Shown here piece by piece: positions 1 to 7,717 of a DNA stretch of 21,152 nt (positions are counted from its first letter, which is position 1; every line of letters starts with the position of its first letter). Both the position numbers and the translations under genes were made by a program. The notes below the pieces were generated by a model. The model did no database searches, was not told where the DNA came from, and worked only from the letters and a program-made list of their open reading frames with translations. Where the stretch lies: assembly GCA_022865625.1 (NCBI GenBank), contig JALHTB010000047.1, positions 1 through 21,152 on the forward strand, written 5' to 3'. Source of the DNA: Candidatus Bathyarchaeota archaeon (GTDB lineage Archaea; Thermoproteota; Bathyarchaeia; 40CM-2-53-6; FEN-987).

Positions 1-30
1 GACGCCCGCACCAAGAGAGCCACACACATG
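1..30 (-). repeat. Dispersed GT-rich repeat, partial copy at window edge
   Basis: On the minus strand this reads GTGTGTGGCTCTCTTGGTGC followed by GGGCGTC. It matches the core of the repeat family seen at 620-665 and 8639-8805. The AATTTGAAC end would lie beyond the window start. No gene is visible in this stretch. Confidence 0.75.
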
Positions 31-72
31 GCAAGTTAAGTGAAACCCAGTCCCTTCTGAGATTGATGGCAA

Positions 73-552
73 GTGAAAGCGGACAACTATTTCGATGCGC
101 CATGGGATGATCTTGTAAAGGTGATCACCGGCGGAACGATCCTGCTAGTCACTTCTATCGCGGTGATTGTTTCTGCCGAGTCTGACAATCCATTTCTCGC
201 TTCTGGCATGATTGCCCTTCTCGCTTGTGTTCTCGTTCTGCCATTCTTGTGGGCTCCACGTGGTTACGTAGTGGAAGCCAATCATGTCGTAGTGAAAAGG
301 CTGATCGGCGAGATGAGAATTACTGTCGCAGACGAGCCGAGGCGTTGGAGCTGGACATGGCAGGGGATAAGACTGTGGGCTAGTGGTGGCCTCTACGGAT
401 ACTTCGGCCACTTCGCCTTCAAGGGCATCGGTAGAGTCCACATGCACGCAACGAATAGACACAACTTCGTTCTCATCAAGGATGAAAAGTCGCAGAAGCA
501 CGTGGTTAGCCCGGACCACCCTGAGAAGTTCATCTTCCTGCTGAGGAGATAA
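73..552 (+). CDS. Membrane-anchored bacterial-type PH domain protein
   Basis: A 159-aa protein starting at GTG. Residues about 16-34 and 42-60 form two hydrophobic helices. They are followed by a soluble stretch (APRGYVVEANHVVVKRLIGE ... FVLIKDEKSQKHVVSPDHPE) that looks like a prokaryotic PH-like beta domain, with the common pattern of a value read-out strand followed by a Ser-Pro-Asp-x-Pro turn. Such proteins sit in the cytoplasmic membrane; their ligands are generally unknown. The gene stands alone, just after the edge repeat, and ends about 67 bases before the next repeat copy. No catalytic residues are expected. The family call rests on fold-like pattern only; the two TM helices are clear. 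Confidence 0.6.
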   Translation: MKADNYFDAPWDDLVKVITGGTILLVTSIAVIVSAESDNPFLASGMIALLACVLVLPFLWAPRGYVVEANHVVVKRLIGEMRITVADEPRRWSWTWQGIRLWASGGLYGYFGHFAFKGIGRVHMHATNRHNFVLIKDEKSQKHVVSPDHPEKFIFLLRR

Positions 553-619
553 TGAGAGGTCAGCGATTCTGGTACGCTCATTGGCGCGTTACGTCTGACA
601 ACTCTCACGGGAGGAGTGG

Positions 620-665
620 TTTTGTGTGTGTGTGGGTCTCGTGGTGCGAGCGCCGCAATTTGAAC
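620..665 (+). repeat. Dispersed GT-rich repeat, full single copy
   Basis: TTTTGTGTGTGTGTGGGTC, then TCGTGGTGCGAGCGCCGC, then AATTTGAAC. The 20 bases before it (ending GGGAGGAGTGG) match the linker between tandem copies at 8680-8759, so this looks like one 63-base unit displaced by one register. It lies between the PH-domain gene and the radical SAM gene. Confidence 0.85.
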
Positions 666-707
666 AATGATCTCTTTGCGTAGGCCTAAATCACTCCCCC
701 AGGACCA

Positions 708-1565
708 TTGAGTTGTGGAACGAAGTCTTTGGGGAGCAGACTGAAGGTCACAGAGAAGTCATGCAAGACTGCTCTCTCAAAGACCGGAGTCTCGTCCTAT
801 GACTACACTGTCAATCCGTATACCGGGTGCCAGAACAGCTGCGTTTACTGCTACGCCAACTTCATGCGTCGATTCTCAGGCCACCTTCAGGACCCTTGGG
901 GAACCTTCGTGGATGTGAAAGTGAACCTGCTCGACGTGTTAGGTAAGGAGTTGCCAAGAAAGCCGGGAGGCTCGATCTGGCTCAGTAGCGTATGTGATCC
1001 CTACCAGCCTCTGGAAAGGAAGTATGAGCTGTCTCGGGGGGTCATTGACCTCGTATCCAGAGATAGCAGATTCTCACTTTCTGTCTTGACAAAGAGTAGC
1101 CTAGTTCTTCGTGACCTCGACCTGCTCGAACGCATGAAGGATAGAGTTGATGTTGGGTTTACCATAACAACGTTCAGTCAGAACGCGCAGCCCATATTCG
1201 AGCCATACGCGTCGTATGTCACTGATAGAATCAAGGCGCTCGGGAGATTGGGTGAGGCTGACATAGATACGTGGGTATTCATCGCTCCGATTCTTCCATA
1301 TGTAACTGAAGAAAGGCTCGAACAGGGATTGCGGCGATTGGCTGAAGCTGGTGTCAAGCGTTTGATGACGGATCGATACAATGCCCGCGGCATGATAATG
1401 CGGCAAACCCTCCAAGCATACAAGCGATGGAGGCCCAGTATCGATCTCGAAGGGGTACGGGAGCTTCTATGGCACGGAGATGAATACTATCGCCGATTGG
1501 ATGAAAGAATCGCTCGCCTATGGAAAGAAGCGGCTCCCGGCTCCGCTTACGAAGCTGTTTTCTGA
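708..1565 (+). CDS. Radical SAM protein, spore photoproduct lyase-like (SplB family)
   Basis: A 285-aa protein with a TTG start. The radical SAM cluster motif CxxxCxxC is seen as C41-QNS-C45-VY-C48 inside NPYTGCQNSCVYCYA, the signature of the SplB-like radical SAM group that is widespread in archaea and bacteria. The fold continues with strands such as SIWLSSVCDPYQPLE and FTITTF and ends near residue 280, about the usual length of the short form. It should bind a 4Fe-4S cluster and cleave S-adenosylmethionine to a 5'-deoxyadenosyl radical. The substrate is uncertain: true spore photoproduct repair needs further residues that I cannot verify, and archaeal members of this group are mostly uncharacterised. 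It is transcribed towards the PolB gene at 1707 and ends 141 bases from it. Confidence 0.85.
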   Translation: MSCGTKSLGSRLKVTEKSCKTALSKTGVSSYDYTVNPYTGCQNSCVYCYANFMRRFSGHLQDPWGTFVDVKVNLLDVLGKELPRKPGGSIWLSSVCDPYQPLERKYELSRGVIDLVSRDSRFSLSVLTKSSLVLRDLDLLERMKDRVDVGFTITTFSQNAQPIFEPYASYVTDRIKALGRLGEADIDTWVFIAPILPYVTEERLEQGLRRLAEAGVKRLMTDRYNARGMIMRQTLQAYKRWRPSIDLEGVRELLWHGDEYYRRLDERIARLWKEAAPGSAYEAVF

Positions 1566-1706
1566 GCATTTCTCTCCGCTGCTACTCGGGTCGCCTGGTT
1601 GCGCATGGATATGGCCCCAATTGGGCGAATGGTGTGTGTCCACATGCATAGCTATTTGATGTGGGGTTGATCCGAGCCCCCCGCGGTTTCCACATGTCTT
1701 CAAAGG

Positions 1707-3548
1707 CTACAAGAACTCTGAGAGATCGGCCTCAGGTAGTTCGATCTTGATGTTCATGGGTTCGAAGGTCTGAGCCAGCGACGAGGACAAGTTGCGGATG
1801 TAATCACTGACGCTGATCTCCCTTGTGTTGGCTTGCGTTGTGGGTTTCACGGTGAACTGCCTCCCTTGGAACCTGAATCGCTGAACCTTTACGAATCCCA
1901 CAACTTCGCCCTGGGTAATCTCCTTTCCCTCCTTGAGTAGGAGCGTTGCGGCTTGGTAGGCTTGTGGCAGAGTCTTAGCTTTCGATTTCTCGCGAGGATC
2001 ATCCCGCAGTTCGACGCGATACTCAAGATCAGAAAGCGGGACTCTTCCTTCTCGAAGGGCGCGAATAGCATCCTTCACTACTTCGGGGACATGCTGTTTG
2101 GCTCGTTGAAAATCGTCAGCTGACTGCCTTCCCTCGGAGAGCTTGGCTAGGCATTTCTGGAAGGTTTCCTGGAAGAATCTTGGGGAGTTAGATTTCGCTA
2201 TCGCTAAGCCCTTGATCTCCGGCTCCCCGTTGGGCAGAATGCCGAAGTATGCTTTCTTGGCGGAGCTCAATACGCAAACTGCGTAGGCGCGATCGTATGC
2301 GAGCTGCAACCCGAAACGATTCCTCACGGACTCAACGAATCGCTCAAGATCGTCTCTCGGTGGATTGTCCAAGAAGACAGAGTCAGTGTCTCCATACTTA
2401 GGTTTCAGTTCTCTCTCCTTTGCCATGTCCCACGTGGATTGGAGGACATGGCGACCGTAGGCTGTGATAGCCTCGGCCAGTAGCGGGCTGGCCAGTCCGT
2501 GAATGCGAACAGTTACGCCGAAACATGAGACCAGAAATAGCTTCAGTGTACGTGAGCCTGCGCTCAAGGTCTTTTCCGGCTCTGGAAGTTCGGATTTGAG
2601 CAGAGGTTTGAAGACTCGTAGACGAAGGTCTCGCAAGGCTCCAATGAGCGCAGAATAGATTCCACGTCGCCGAGAGCAGATGCAGAAATCCAATCCTGGA
2701 ACGATGTTCTTCTGACACTCTGGATGCGAGCAGCGTACTGTTTCGTATGAAAGGTTGAAGACATCTATGCAACCGGGATACAGTGACTCGTAGTCGAGCA
2801 CGACCATGTTGAAGTATTCGCCGGACTCGGGGGCTATTGTCAGAGCGCCCGTCACAAACTTCCTCTTGTCACCCAGTTTCAGCTCCTCTGAAGTCGGAAT
2901 CAATATGTTGTGGGCACGATAGTGCGTGTACAACATGGAACGTATCCAGTCAGATACAGTGTGGTTCCGGTAGGTTCTCGGGATGGGCAAGTTCGCGAGT
3001 CTGCTCAAGAGAAACGCATTGAAGTAGTCCTCTTCTGTCCCACCGTCATCAGTGATCCCTAGCGTTGTTCCGCTAATTCTTGGAACTGGTTGAGTTGTGT
3101 GAGTGTAAGCCTCTTTCACCAGGCCATACTTCAGAGGATTCTTCTCTCTGAGATCATCAAACAGTCTGTCGAAACGAGAAGACTGTTCAGCATCTAGCGA
3201 GGCTTGGGGTAACCAATGATCGTCCTTGAACGTGTGCAGGAGACCGAAACGAAGCCCATTATCGTAGACGTAGCTTAGGGCGGGGTCAATCTCAGTCTCC
3301 CATGCATGGATATCTTTCGGAGGCTTCTTGACGTATTTCACTTTCTGGAGGCTTACGGTTTCCTGCGTAAACAGATTGACCTTCTGTACTGTCTCACCGC
3401 TGTGTTCTCCTTGAATCAGATAGTAGGGTTGGAAGTTGTCGGTCCATTGGATTGTTTCAAGGTCACTGGCTCTGACGAAGTGAAGGCTCACTTGGCCTGC
3501 ATCGTATGAGGTGTCAACAAGCCACGCTAGAGCTCCGTCACTTACCAA
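1707..3548 (-). CDS. polB: Family B DNA polymerase lacking the exonuclease domain (archaeal PolB2-like)
   Basis: A 613-aa protein with a TTG start. The N-terminal domain (about 1-110) resembles that of archaeal PolB (QWTDNFQPYYLIQG). The canonical 3'-5' exonuclease motifs DxE, NxxxD and YxxxD are not visible, and at 613 aa the protein is well short of the roughly 770-900 aa of full archaeal PolB. Palm motif A is intact (D252-YESLYP), motif C is intact (YGD387-T-D389-S) and the KKxY motif is present (K431-K432-A-Y434). Motif B reads K336-LFLVSCFG, so the usual Asn is Val and the usual Tyr is Phe. Cysteines C273, C278, C289 and C291 may bind zinc. The closest description is the short exonuclease-less archaeal PolB2 class. 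It may be host DNA repair/translesion or part of another element; it lies well outside the casposon. Confidence 0.85.
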   Translation of the reverse strand: MVSDGALAWLVDTSYDAGQVSLHFVRASDLETIQWTDNFQPYYLIQGEHSGETVQKVNLFTQETVSLQKVKYVKKPPKDIHAWETEIDPALSYVYDNGLRFGLLHTFKDDHWLPQASLDAEQSSRFDRLFDDLREKNPLKYGLVKEAYTHTTQPVPRISGTTLGITDDGGTEEDYFNAFLLSRLANLPIPRTYRNHTVSDWIRSMLYTHYRAHNILIPTSEELKLGDKRKFVTGALTIAPESGEYFNMVVLDYESLYPGCIDVFNLSYETVRCSHPECQKNIVPGLDFCICSRRRGIYSALIGALRDLRLRVFKPLLKSELPEPEKTLSAGSRTLKLFLVSCFGVTVRIHGLASPLLAEAITAYGRHVLQSTWDMAKERELKPKYGDTDSVFLDNPPRDDLERFVESVRNRFGLQLAYDRAYAVCVLSSAKKAYFGILPNGEPEIKGLAIAKSNSPRFFQETFQKCLAKLSEGRQSADDFQRAKQHVPEVVKDAIRALREGRVPLSDLEYRVELRDDPREKSKAKTLPQAYQAATLLLKEGKEITQGEVVGFVKVQRFRFQGRQFTVKPTTQANTREISVSDYIRNLSSSLAQTFEPMNIKIELPEADLSEFL

Positions 3549-4015
3549 GGCTTCCTCACTCTGGTTTCATTGATGTGTTAGTCCTCTTTAGAGTTGGGAG
3601 GTCCACCATTCCGTTGAAGCCCGAGCAATCCCGAATCCCAAGCGAGAAAACCGTAGGCAGAATCCCTGCTTAGGCTCCGTGGGCAATACACCAGGACTTG
3701 AATCGCCGATAATCACCGTTTCAGACACTATCTCATTCAGTTGTGAAGTTTAAGGGATAGTAGGTGCCTGTTCGAGGGTGTAATCGTCGTTGCTTTCCGT
3801 GGGAGGTCGCGGTCTGACCGGAAGGGTTCCAAGCTTGGCGCATGGTGTTCTCACCGAACGGAGTTCATTTTCGGCATGAGCGATTCAATGGTTATTGTAT
3901 TGCTTCTAGACCCAGCTCCAAGAGTCATTCGAAATCTGGGGGCTTGGCGAAGTGTAGACGCAGCTCACGCACGCAGGCGAAGTCTGCTCTACCCCCACGC
4001 ACCCGCGGATACTCT

Positions 4016-4077
4016 ACCCGCTATCCCACTATGCTACTAGCCCCTATCCTACTCGCCATCTGGTAGCCCCTATCCTA
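4016..4077 (+). repeat. Iteron-like direct repeats
   Basis: Two identical 14-bp copies of TAGCCCCTATCCTA at 4038 and 4064, plus a diverged upstream copy at about 4016. They lead directly into the 4070-4093 inverted repeat, which reuses the CTATCCTA word. Confidence 0.7.
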
Positions 4078-4093
4078 AGCTATCTTAGGATAG
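4070..4093. repeat. Perfect hairpin/inverted repeat
   Basis: CTATCCTAAG, then the 4-nt loop CTAT, then CTTAGGATAG. It could be a binding site or cruciform at an origin, or a transcript hairpin. No T-run follows, so a simple terminator is unlikely. Confidence 0.75.
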
Positions 4094-4101
4094 CTGCGCG
4101 T

Positions 4102-4141
4102 AGAACAGACTAGAACAACTAAAGAACAGACTGGGAACAAT
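4102..4141 (+). repeat. Helically phased AGAACA repeats
   Basis: AGAACAGACT, AGAACAACT, AGAACAGACT and GGGAACAATG follow each other at roughly 10-11 base intervals, so one face of the helix carries four GAACA words. This suggests cooperative protein binding. Confidence 0.55.
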
Positions 4142-4379
4142 GGGGGTACAACTAAGGGACGGAACGACACAGGATCGGACATGAGTATCAGGCATGGGAT
4201 CGTATCCTAGTCCGCAAGCCTACCGTTAGGTGCGCTTGTATTCTAGCGCTTGCCCACCGTGGCTCTCCGTAAGGCAACCGCTGGCTCCGCTCGTATGCAA
4301 GCACCCGTCAGCCGTGGCTCAACCGTCAGCCGTCGGTAGCTGGTTAGCTAGGGTCAACTACACACAAGCAAGCAACTCT

Positions 4380-4742
4380 CTACGAAGGTTCGATTGCAAT
4401 GAGTTTCGATAGTGAGAACCAATCCTCGATGATCTCTTTGGCTGCTTTGCCGTAGTATTTCTCATAGAGGGCGACTTCGGCCTCCCATGCCTCCTCGCTG
4501 CCGTTTTCGAGTAGGCGTGCCTTTCCTGTGAAGTTCTTTCCACCTATCTCAAACGAGACCCGATCACTATGCCGAATGTTTCTCATCCAGTCAGTCTCTG
4601 AGCCCTCATGGCTCAAGTACACCTTGCCATTTTTCACCGCGAACCAAAGTTCCACTGAGTGGGGCTTTCGAGTCCCTCGTCCCGTGGTCGTAACGTGAAT
4701 GAGTTTCTGAGATGCGACTTTCTGTAATTCTTCGCCCGCCAT
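4380..4742 (-). CDS. Split-barrel flavin/F420-type reductase-like protein
   Basis: A 120-aa protein from the ATG at 4742 (MAGEELQKVASQKLIHVTTT). The reading frame extends 23 codons further upstream, but those codons lie in the GT-rich repeat (MCVRTK...), so the internal ATG is the better start. The pattern TTTGRGTRKPHSVELWFAVKNGKVYLSHEGS...DWMRNIRHSDRVSFEIGGKNF matches small FMN/F420-binding split-barrel proteins (pyridoxamine-phosphate-oxidase-like / deazaflavin-dependent nitroreductase group): the GRGTRKPH turn binds the cofactor phosphate and the DWMRNIR segment is typical of the nitroreductase subgroup. It probably catalyses a cytoplasmic F420- or flavin-dependent reduction; the substrate is unknown. 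It is monocistronic and ends in the repeat-rich gap. Confidence 0.8.
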   Translation of the reverse strand: MAGEELQKVASQKLIHVTTTGRGTRKPHSVELWFAVKNGKVYLSHEGSETDWMRNIRHSDRVSFEIGGKNFTGKARLLENGSEEAWEAEVALYEKYYGKAAKEIIEDWFSLSKLIAIEPS

Positions 4743-4789
4743 TCGTCTCACTCTCTTAGCCCGTTCCCTCCTCGTCGCTATTGTGTATG

Positions 4790-4830
4790 ATACCTTGGTG
4801 CGCACACACACAAATTCAAACTACGACGCC
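4790..4830 (-). repeat. GT-rich repeat, inverted-core variant
   Basis: On the minus strand a GT tract is followed by GCGCACCAAGGTATC, so the 15-base core lies in the opposite orientation relative to the GT tract compared with 620-665 and 8639-8805. The same arrangement occurs at 20983-21020 and, more weakly, at 18817-18845. Confidence 0.65.
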
Positions 4831-4838
4831 AATCGACG

Positions 4839-4915
4839 GTTCAAATTACGGCGTTCGCACCATGAGAGCCACACACAGATCAAGCGACGCCGCTGATCGA
4901 CGTTTCAAATTTCAG
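4839..4915 (-). repeat. GT-rich repeat, minus-strand copy plus partial copy 63 bases on
   Basis: GTTCAAATTACGGCGTTCGC then ACCATGAGAGCCACACACA at 4839-4877 is the reverse complement of the standard unit. A second TTTCAAATT occurs at 4903, about 63 bases from the first, the same period as the tandem array at 8639-8805. Short CGACGCC...ATCGACG words precede both TTCAAAT words. Confidence 0.7.
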
Positions 4916-5278
4916 TGTCCTGTTTCCAGCGCACAATCATCTATGACCTGAAATGACTCTGGAGCGGCTATCTATCCAAGAACCACTGCTATCCAAAGAA
5001 ACGATTACTAAATCCAACGGTGGTGCTCACTTGAAGGAGATGGACCGAGATGAGTGGCAAGATAGATTGCGACCAATAGCGCCGTGGATTCGCTTCGGAA
5101 CTCGAAGCCACGCCCACCCCGTTGCGTGCGAGGGGAATTAGCAGAGGAGAACTTGTCATTCAAATCGAACGACAGGCTTCTGTATTCACCGATGGAAACT
5201 CATCGATGGAAAGCTGTTTCTTGAGAAGGCATAAGACTGAAGGAAGGGTAGATCATAGCGTAGGTTCAGGAATTGGCT

Positions 5279-5893
5279 ATGAGTGAAGAGAAACGAGACA
5301 AGCACTTCCCTCTCTTTGTGCATGATAACCTGATCAGAAGGCTGTTTGAGCCTCCTCAAAGATTGGTTGAATCCTACGTCTCAAATGGTCAGGTGGTTGC
5401 TGACCTAGGTTGTGGCCCAGGCTATTTTACAGTCGCTTTGTCTGAATTGGTTGGTCCTCAAGGAAGGGTCTTCGCAGTTGATTCGGATGAAAAGGCAATC
5501 CGAGCGTTGAAAATGAAGGCGGATGGACGTGGTTGCCACAACATCGAAGCATATGCCTCACCCGCGTCCGACCTGAGTTTCATAAAAGACGGGTCGGTTG
5601 ACTTCGTGCTTGGCAACGGACTATTGTGTTCCATGGCGCCGCAACAGCACGAGTCAGCTGTGAACGAAATCAAGCGCATCCTCAAGCCAACAGGACTGGC
5701 CTACCTGAGCGTCGCCAGAGGCCCTTGGAGTTACGTGAGCCAAGCTGAGTGGGAGAGAGTACTCGAAGGGTTCAGAGTGGAGCAGAGGGGCGATGGTTTC
5801 CCTGCGATCGCGGATAGATGGGCGGTGGTGTCCACAAAACGAGAACAAAGTCATCGAAGTGGCAAAGGAACCGAAGTGACTGATCAAGGATGA
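5279..5893 (+). CDS. Class I SAM-dependent methyltransferase
   Basis: A 204-aa protein from the ATG at 5279; a TTG two codons upstream is the alternative start. Motif I is VVADLGCGPGYF (D42, with the glycine loop G44-x-G46-x-G48), the acidic ribose-binding residue is D68 in RVFAVDSDEKAI, and a motif-IV-like DFVLGNGLL follows near residue 107. The Rossmann core continues to ILKPTGLAYLSVARG, as in UbiE/Methyltransf_11-type enzymes. It transfers a methyl group from S-adenosylmethionine to an unknown substrate in the cytoplasm. No neighbour indicates a pathway. The C-terminal 20 residues are polar and probably disordered. Confidence 0.85.
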   Translation: MSEEKRDKHFPLFVHDNLIRRLFEPPQRLVESYVSNGQVVADLGCGPGYFTVALSELVGPQGRVFAVDSDEKAIRALKMKADGRGCHNIEAYASPASDLSFIKDGSVDFVLGNGLLCSMAPQQHESAVNEIKRILKPTGLAYLSVARGPWSYVSQAEWERVLEGFRVEQRGDGFPAIADRWAVVSTKREQSHRSGKGTEVTDQG

Positions 5894-5954
5894 GAAACAA
5901 TTCGTCAAAAAGTGCGGGGATCGTGAGTTGGATTGTGGTGGGACGTTGTCAGTT

Positions 5955-5993
5955 CTTGTGTGTGTGGGTAGGCTGGTGCGCACACACACACTT
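5955..5993. repeat. GT-rich repeat core flanked by GT and CA tracts
   Basis: A GT tract, the core GGGTAGGCTGGTGCG and then a CA tract: the core is bracketed by inverted dinucleotide tracts and could form a hairpin. It resembles a composite of the two orientations of the family. AATTTGAAC is absent. Confidence 0.65.
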
Positions 5994-6212
5994 TCTAACG
6001 TCCGATAACGAACAACGGATCGGACAGGCGCCAATCACGCAGATCTCTGAAGCGCTTGTACAGAAACGAAGAACGCGTTCACCATGAACTAAAAATCTCG
6101 TGGTAGCGGATGATGGTTTTGCACCAAGTGTACCGACGACGAAAGCTGATTTTGCCCCTGATCTTTCGGAGCGACTCAGCTTTCTGCAGGAACGCTTGAC
6201 CCGTGACAAGGG

Positions 6213-6240
6213 TCTATATACCCCTCTACTAGGTATATAG
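6213..6240 (+). promoter_or_regulatory. TATA-like boxes within a perfect inverted repeat
   Basis: CTATATACC (6214-6222) and GGTATATAG (6232-6240) are perfect 9-bp inverted arms with a 9-nt spacer. Both arms resemble archaeal TATA boxes and lie 33-59 bases before the ATG at 6273. A repressor bound here would cover the promoter, so this is a candidate operator. Confidence 0.6.
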
Positions 6241-6255
6241 TGTACATCTTCTCCA

Positions 6256-6263
6256 GAGGAGGA
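6256..6263 (+). promoter_or_regulatory. Strong ribosome binding site for the DUF4386 gene
   Basis: GAGGAGGA ends nine bases before the ATG at 6273 and decides that start over the upstream in-frame GTG at 6240, which overlaps the TATA-like arm. Confidence 0.7.
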
Positions 6264-6272
6264 AGAAGAAAA

Positions 6273-6962
6273 ATGAATTCAAACAGAAAGACCGCAATGA
6301 TTGTAGGAGTATTATACATCATTGGGACGGTTGCAGGCGTACTGAGTGTTGTTCTTACAAGCCCTATTCTAGATACTCCGGATTATCTTGTTAGAATTTC
6401 TGCAAATGCAAACCAGGTGATAATTGGAGCGCTTTTCGTGTTGATTATGGGTTTGGCGCTTGCTATGGTTCCAGTTATGATGTTTCCCATCTCAAGAAAA
6501 CATGATGAGGCCTTAGCTGTTGGGTATGTTGTTTTCAGGGGAGCGCTTGAAACCGTTGGCTATATTGCTACGGTAATCAGTTTGCTATTCCTAGTGACGT
6601 TAAGTCGGGCATATGTTCAAGCTGGAGCCCCGGATCCTTCCAATTTTCAAGCCTTGGGCACTCTATTACTGGATTCAAAGGTGATTAGTTCTACTCATAC
6701 GATCGTGTTTATCCTAGGTGCTCTGATGTTCTATTATTTGTTGTATCAATCAAAGCTCATTCCTCGATGGATATCAGGTTGGGGTCTCATTTCAGCCATA
6801 CCGTATTTTGCTGCAGGCTTGTTAGAAATGTTCGCCTTCGTCGGTCACATGTCGACAATCGATGCCGTTTTGCGTGTTCCATTAGGCGTGCAAGAAATGG
6901 TTCTCGCAATATGGCTGATAGCCAAAGGATTCAATCCGACTGCAAGCGCTGGAAAAGAATGA
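6273..6962 (+). CDS. DUF4386 family membrane protein
   Basis: A 229-aa, mostly hydrophobic protein starting MNSNRKTAMIVGVLYIIGTV. The N-terminal helix, a 'P-I-L-D-TPDYL' loop and the pattern of six to seven transmembrane helices (ending in a helix around VQEMVLAIWLIAKGF) fit DUF4386, a family of unknown function. It is more AT-rich than its neighbours, with a strong Shine-Dalgarno site and a palindromic TATA region, so it may have been acquired horizontally and be regulated separately. It converges with the gene at 7052-7486. No transport or catalytic motif is visible. Confidence 0.75.
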   Translation: MNSNRKTAMIVGVLYIIGTVAGVLSVVLTSPILDTPDYLVRISANANQVIIGALFVLIMGLALAMVPVMMFPISRKHDEALAVGYVVFRGALETVGYIATVISLLFLVTLSRAYVQAGAPDPSNFQALGTLLLDSKVISSTHTIVFILGALMFYYLLYQSKLIPRWISGWGLISAIPYFAAGLLEMFAFVGHMSTIDAVLRVPLGVQEMVLAIWLIAKGFNPTASAGKE

Positions 6963-7051
6963 AAGGGCAATAAGCGGTGGAAAAGCGTACCCGTGATCAA
7001 AGATATTAAGATACAGAAACCCTGTCAGGCGTGCGTTCCTTTGCGTGGCAT

Positions 7052-7486
7052 TCATTTTTTGTCTCCTTTGGATAGGGCATAGCCGGTCAATCCAATCCCC
7101 AAGACGTAAAGAACGCTTAAGATGACATTCACCTGCCAGCGCGCGTGCCCAACCTGTGCGGAGGCGATAAAGGCCATCACTTCCACAAATCCAATAGTGA
7201 ACAGCAGCGCCCAAAAGGCCCATTTTTGACGGTTGACCAGGTTTTTCCGGATGATGATCCAGACCATCACCGAGACTACCACCGAGCACGAATTGTACAG
7301 GATGGTCAACGCATTGAGGGACGCAATGACTCTCGAATCAAGCGCCGCGATTTCAGGTTTTTCAAACACCATGACCAGCAGCGGAGAGTTTGCGTTGAAA
7401 ATGACGACGCTGGTCAAGATCAAAGCGGCGAGGAGGAAATTGATGCCGCTCCAGATTGAGAGAATGATCGAACCGGCTTTGAGCAT
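7052..7486 (-). CDS. Small four-helix membrane protein, unknown function
   Basis: A 144-aa protein starting MLKAGSIILSIWSGINFLLA. Four hydrophobic segments lie at about residues 5-30, 52-78, 86-109 and 118-138; the third-to-fourth loop is short (AQVGHARWQ) and the tail is positively charged (SKGDKK). I recognise no family. It is convergent with the DUF4386 gene, and a T-rich run in the 89-base space between them could stop transcription of that gene. Coding is supported by the regular helix pattern and length; function is not assigned. Confidence 0.6.
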   Translation of the reverse strand: MLKAGSIILSIWSGINFLLAALILTSVVIFNANSPLLVMVFEKPEIAALDSRVIASLNALTILYNSCSVVVSVMVWIIIRKNLVNRQKWAFWALLFTIGFVEVMAFIASAQVGHARWQVNVILSVLYVLGIGLTGYALSKGDKK

Positions 7487-7717
7487 CCTTCCTCTTCCCT
7501 ATTCACATGGAGCGTCTTTGCACGCACGACTGCTTATAGAATCTGCGACTAGTAGAATCTGAGTCGCGGATTCTGACTTGGACAAAGGAAACTATGAAGG
7601 AGATGCGAATCCAGCAGGCGTCAGCAAAGAAACGAACCAAAAGCCATATTGAATACGCTCACAAGACGTGGAGCCGCAGATGTCCTTGAACTGTAATGGC
7701 AAGGAGCATTGGATGGT

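Larger units (their letters stand above)
3549..4379. other. 830-base gap with clustered short repeats, no credible gene
   Basis: No convincing coding region on either strand. Direct repeat TAGCCCCTATCCTA occurs at 4038-4051 and 4064-4077 (26-base spacing), with a relative TACCCGCTATCCCA at about 4016-4029. A perfect 10-bp inverted repeat with a 4-nt loop lies at 4070-4093 (CTATCCTAAG / CTTAGGATAG). AGAACAGACT occurs at 4102-4111 and 4123-4132, with AGAACAACT between them. CCGTCAGCCGT occurs twice within about 4303-4340. This density of short phased repeats is typical of a protein-binding region, origin or structured RNA. The gap lies upstream of the exo-less PolB. Confidence 0.5.
4743..5278. 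other. Intergenic region with repeat copies
   Basis: Contains the divergent promoter space of the reductase gene (minus) and the methyltransferase (plus), with GT-rich repeat copies at 4790-4915. A 62-codon open frame at 4953-5141 (MTLERLSIQEPLLSKE...) has no recognisable family and lacks a clear ribosome site; I do not call it a gene. I see nothing else in 5142-5278. Confidence 0.5.
5894..6272. other. Intergenic region: repeat copy and promoter
   Basis: No gene is supported in these 379 bases. They contain a GT-rich repeat variant at 5955-5993 and the promoter/inverted repeat of the DUF4386 gene at 6213-6240. Confidence 0.6.

Noticed and set aside
1707..3548. PolB as part of the casposon
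   Set aside because: It lies 5 kb outside the TIR and target duplication, and the element has its own polymerase.
4742..4811. N-terminal extension of the reductase-like protein
   Set aside because: The first 23 codons translate a dispersed repeat; the internal ATG restores the family-like N-terminus.
4839..4862. tRNA gene
   Set aside because: The TTCAAAT loop and ACCA spacing look like a tRNA 3' end, but the T-stem does not pair and no D-arm or anticodon arm precedes it.
4953..5141. 62-codon plus-strand frame
   Set aside because: No family, no ribosome site, and codon pattern not convincing; left as intergenic.
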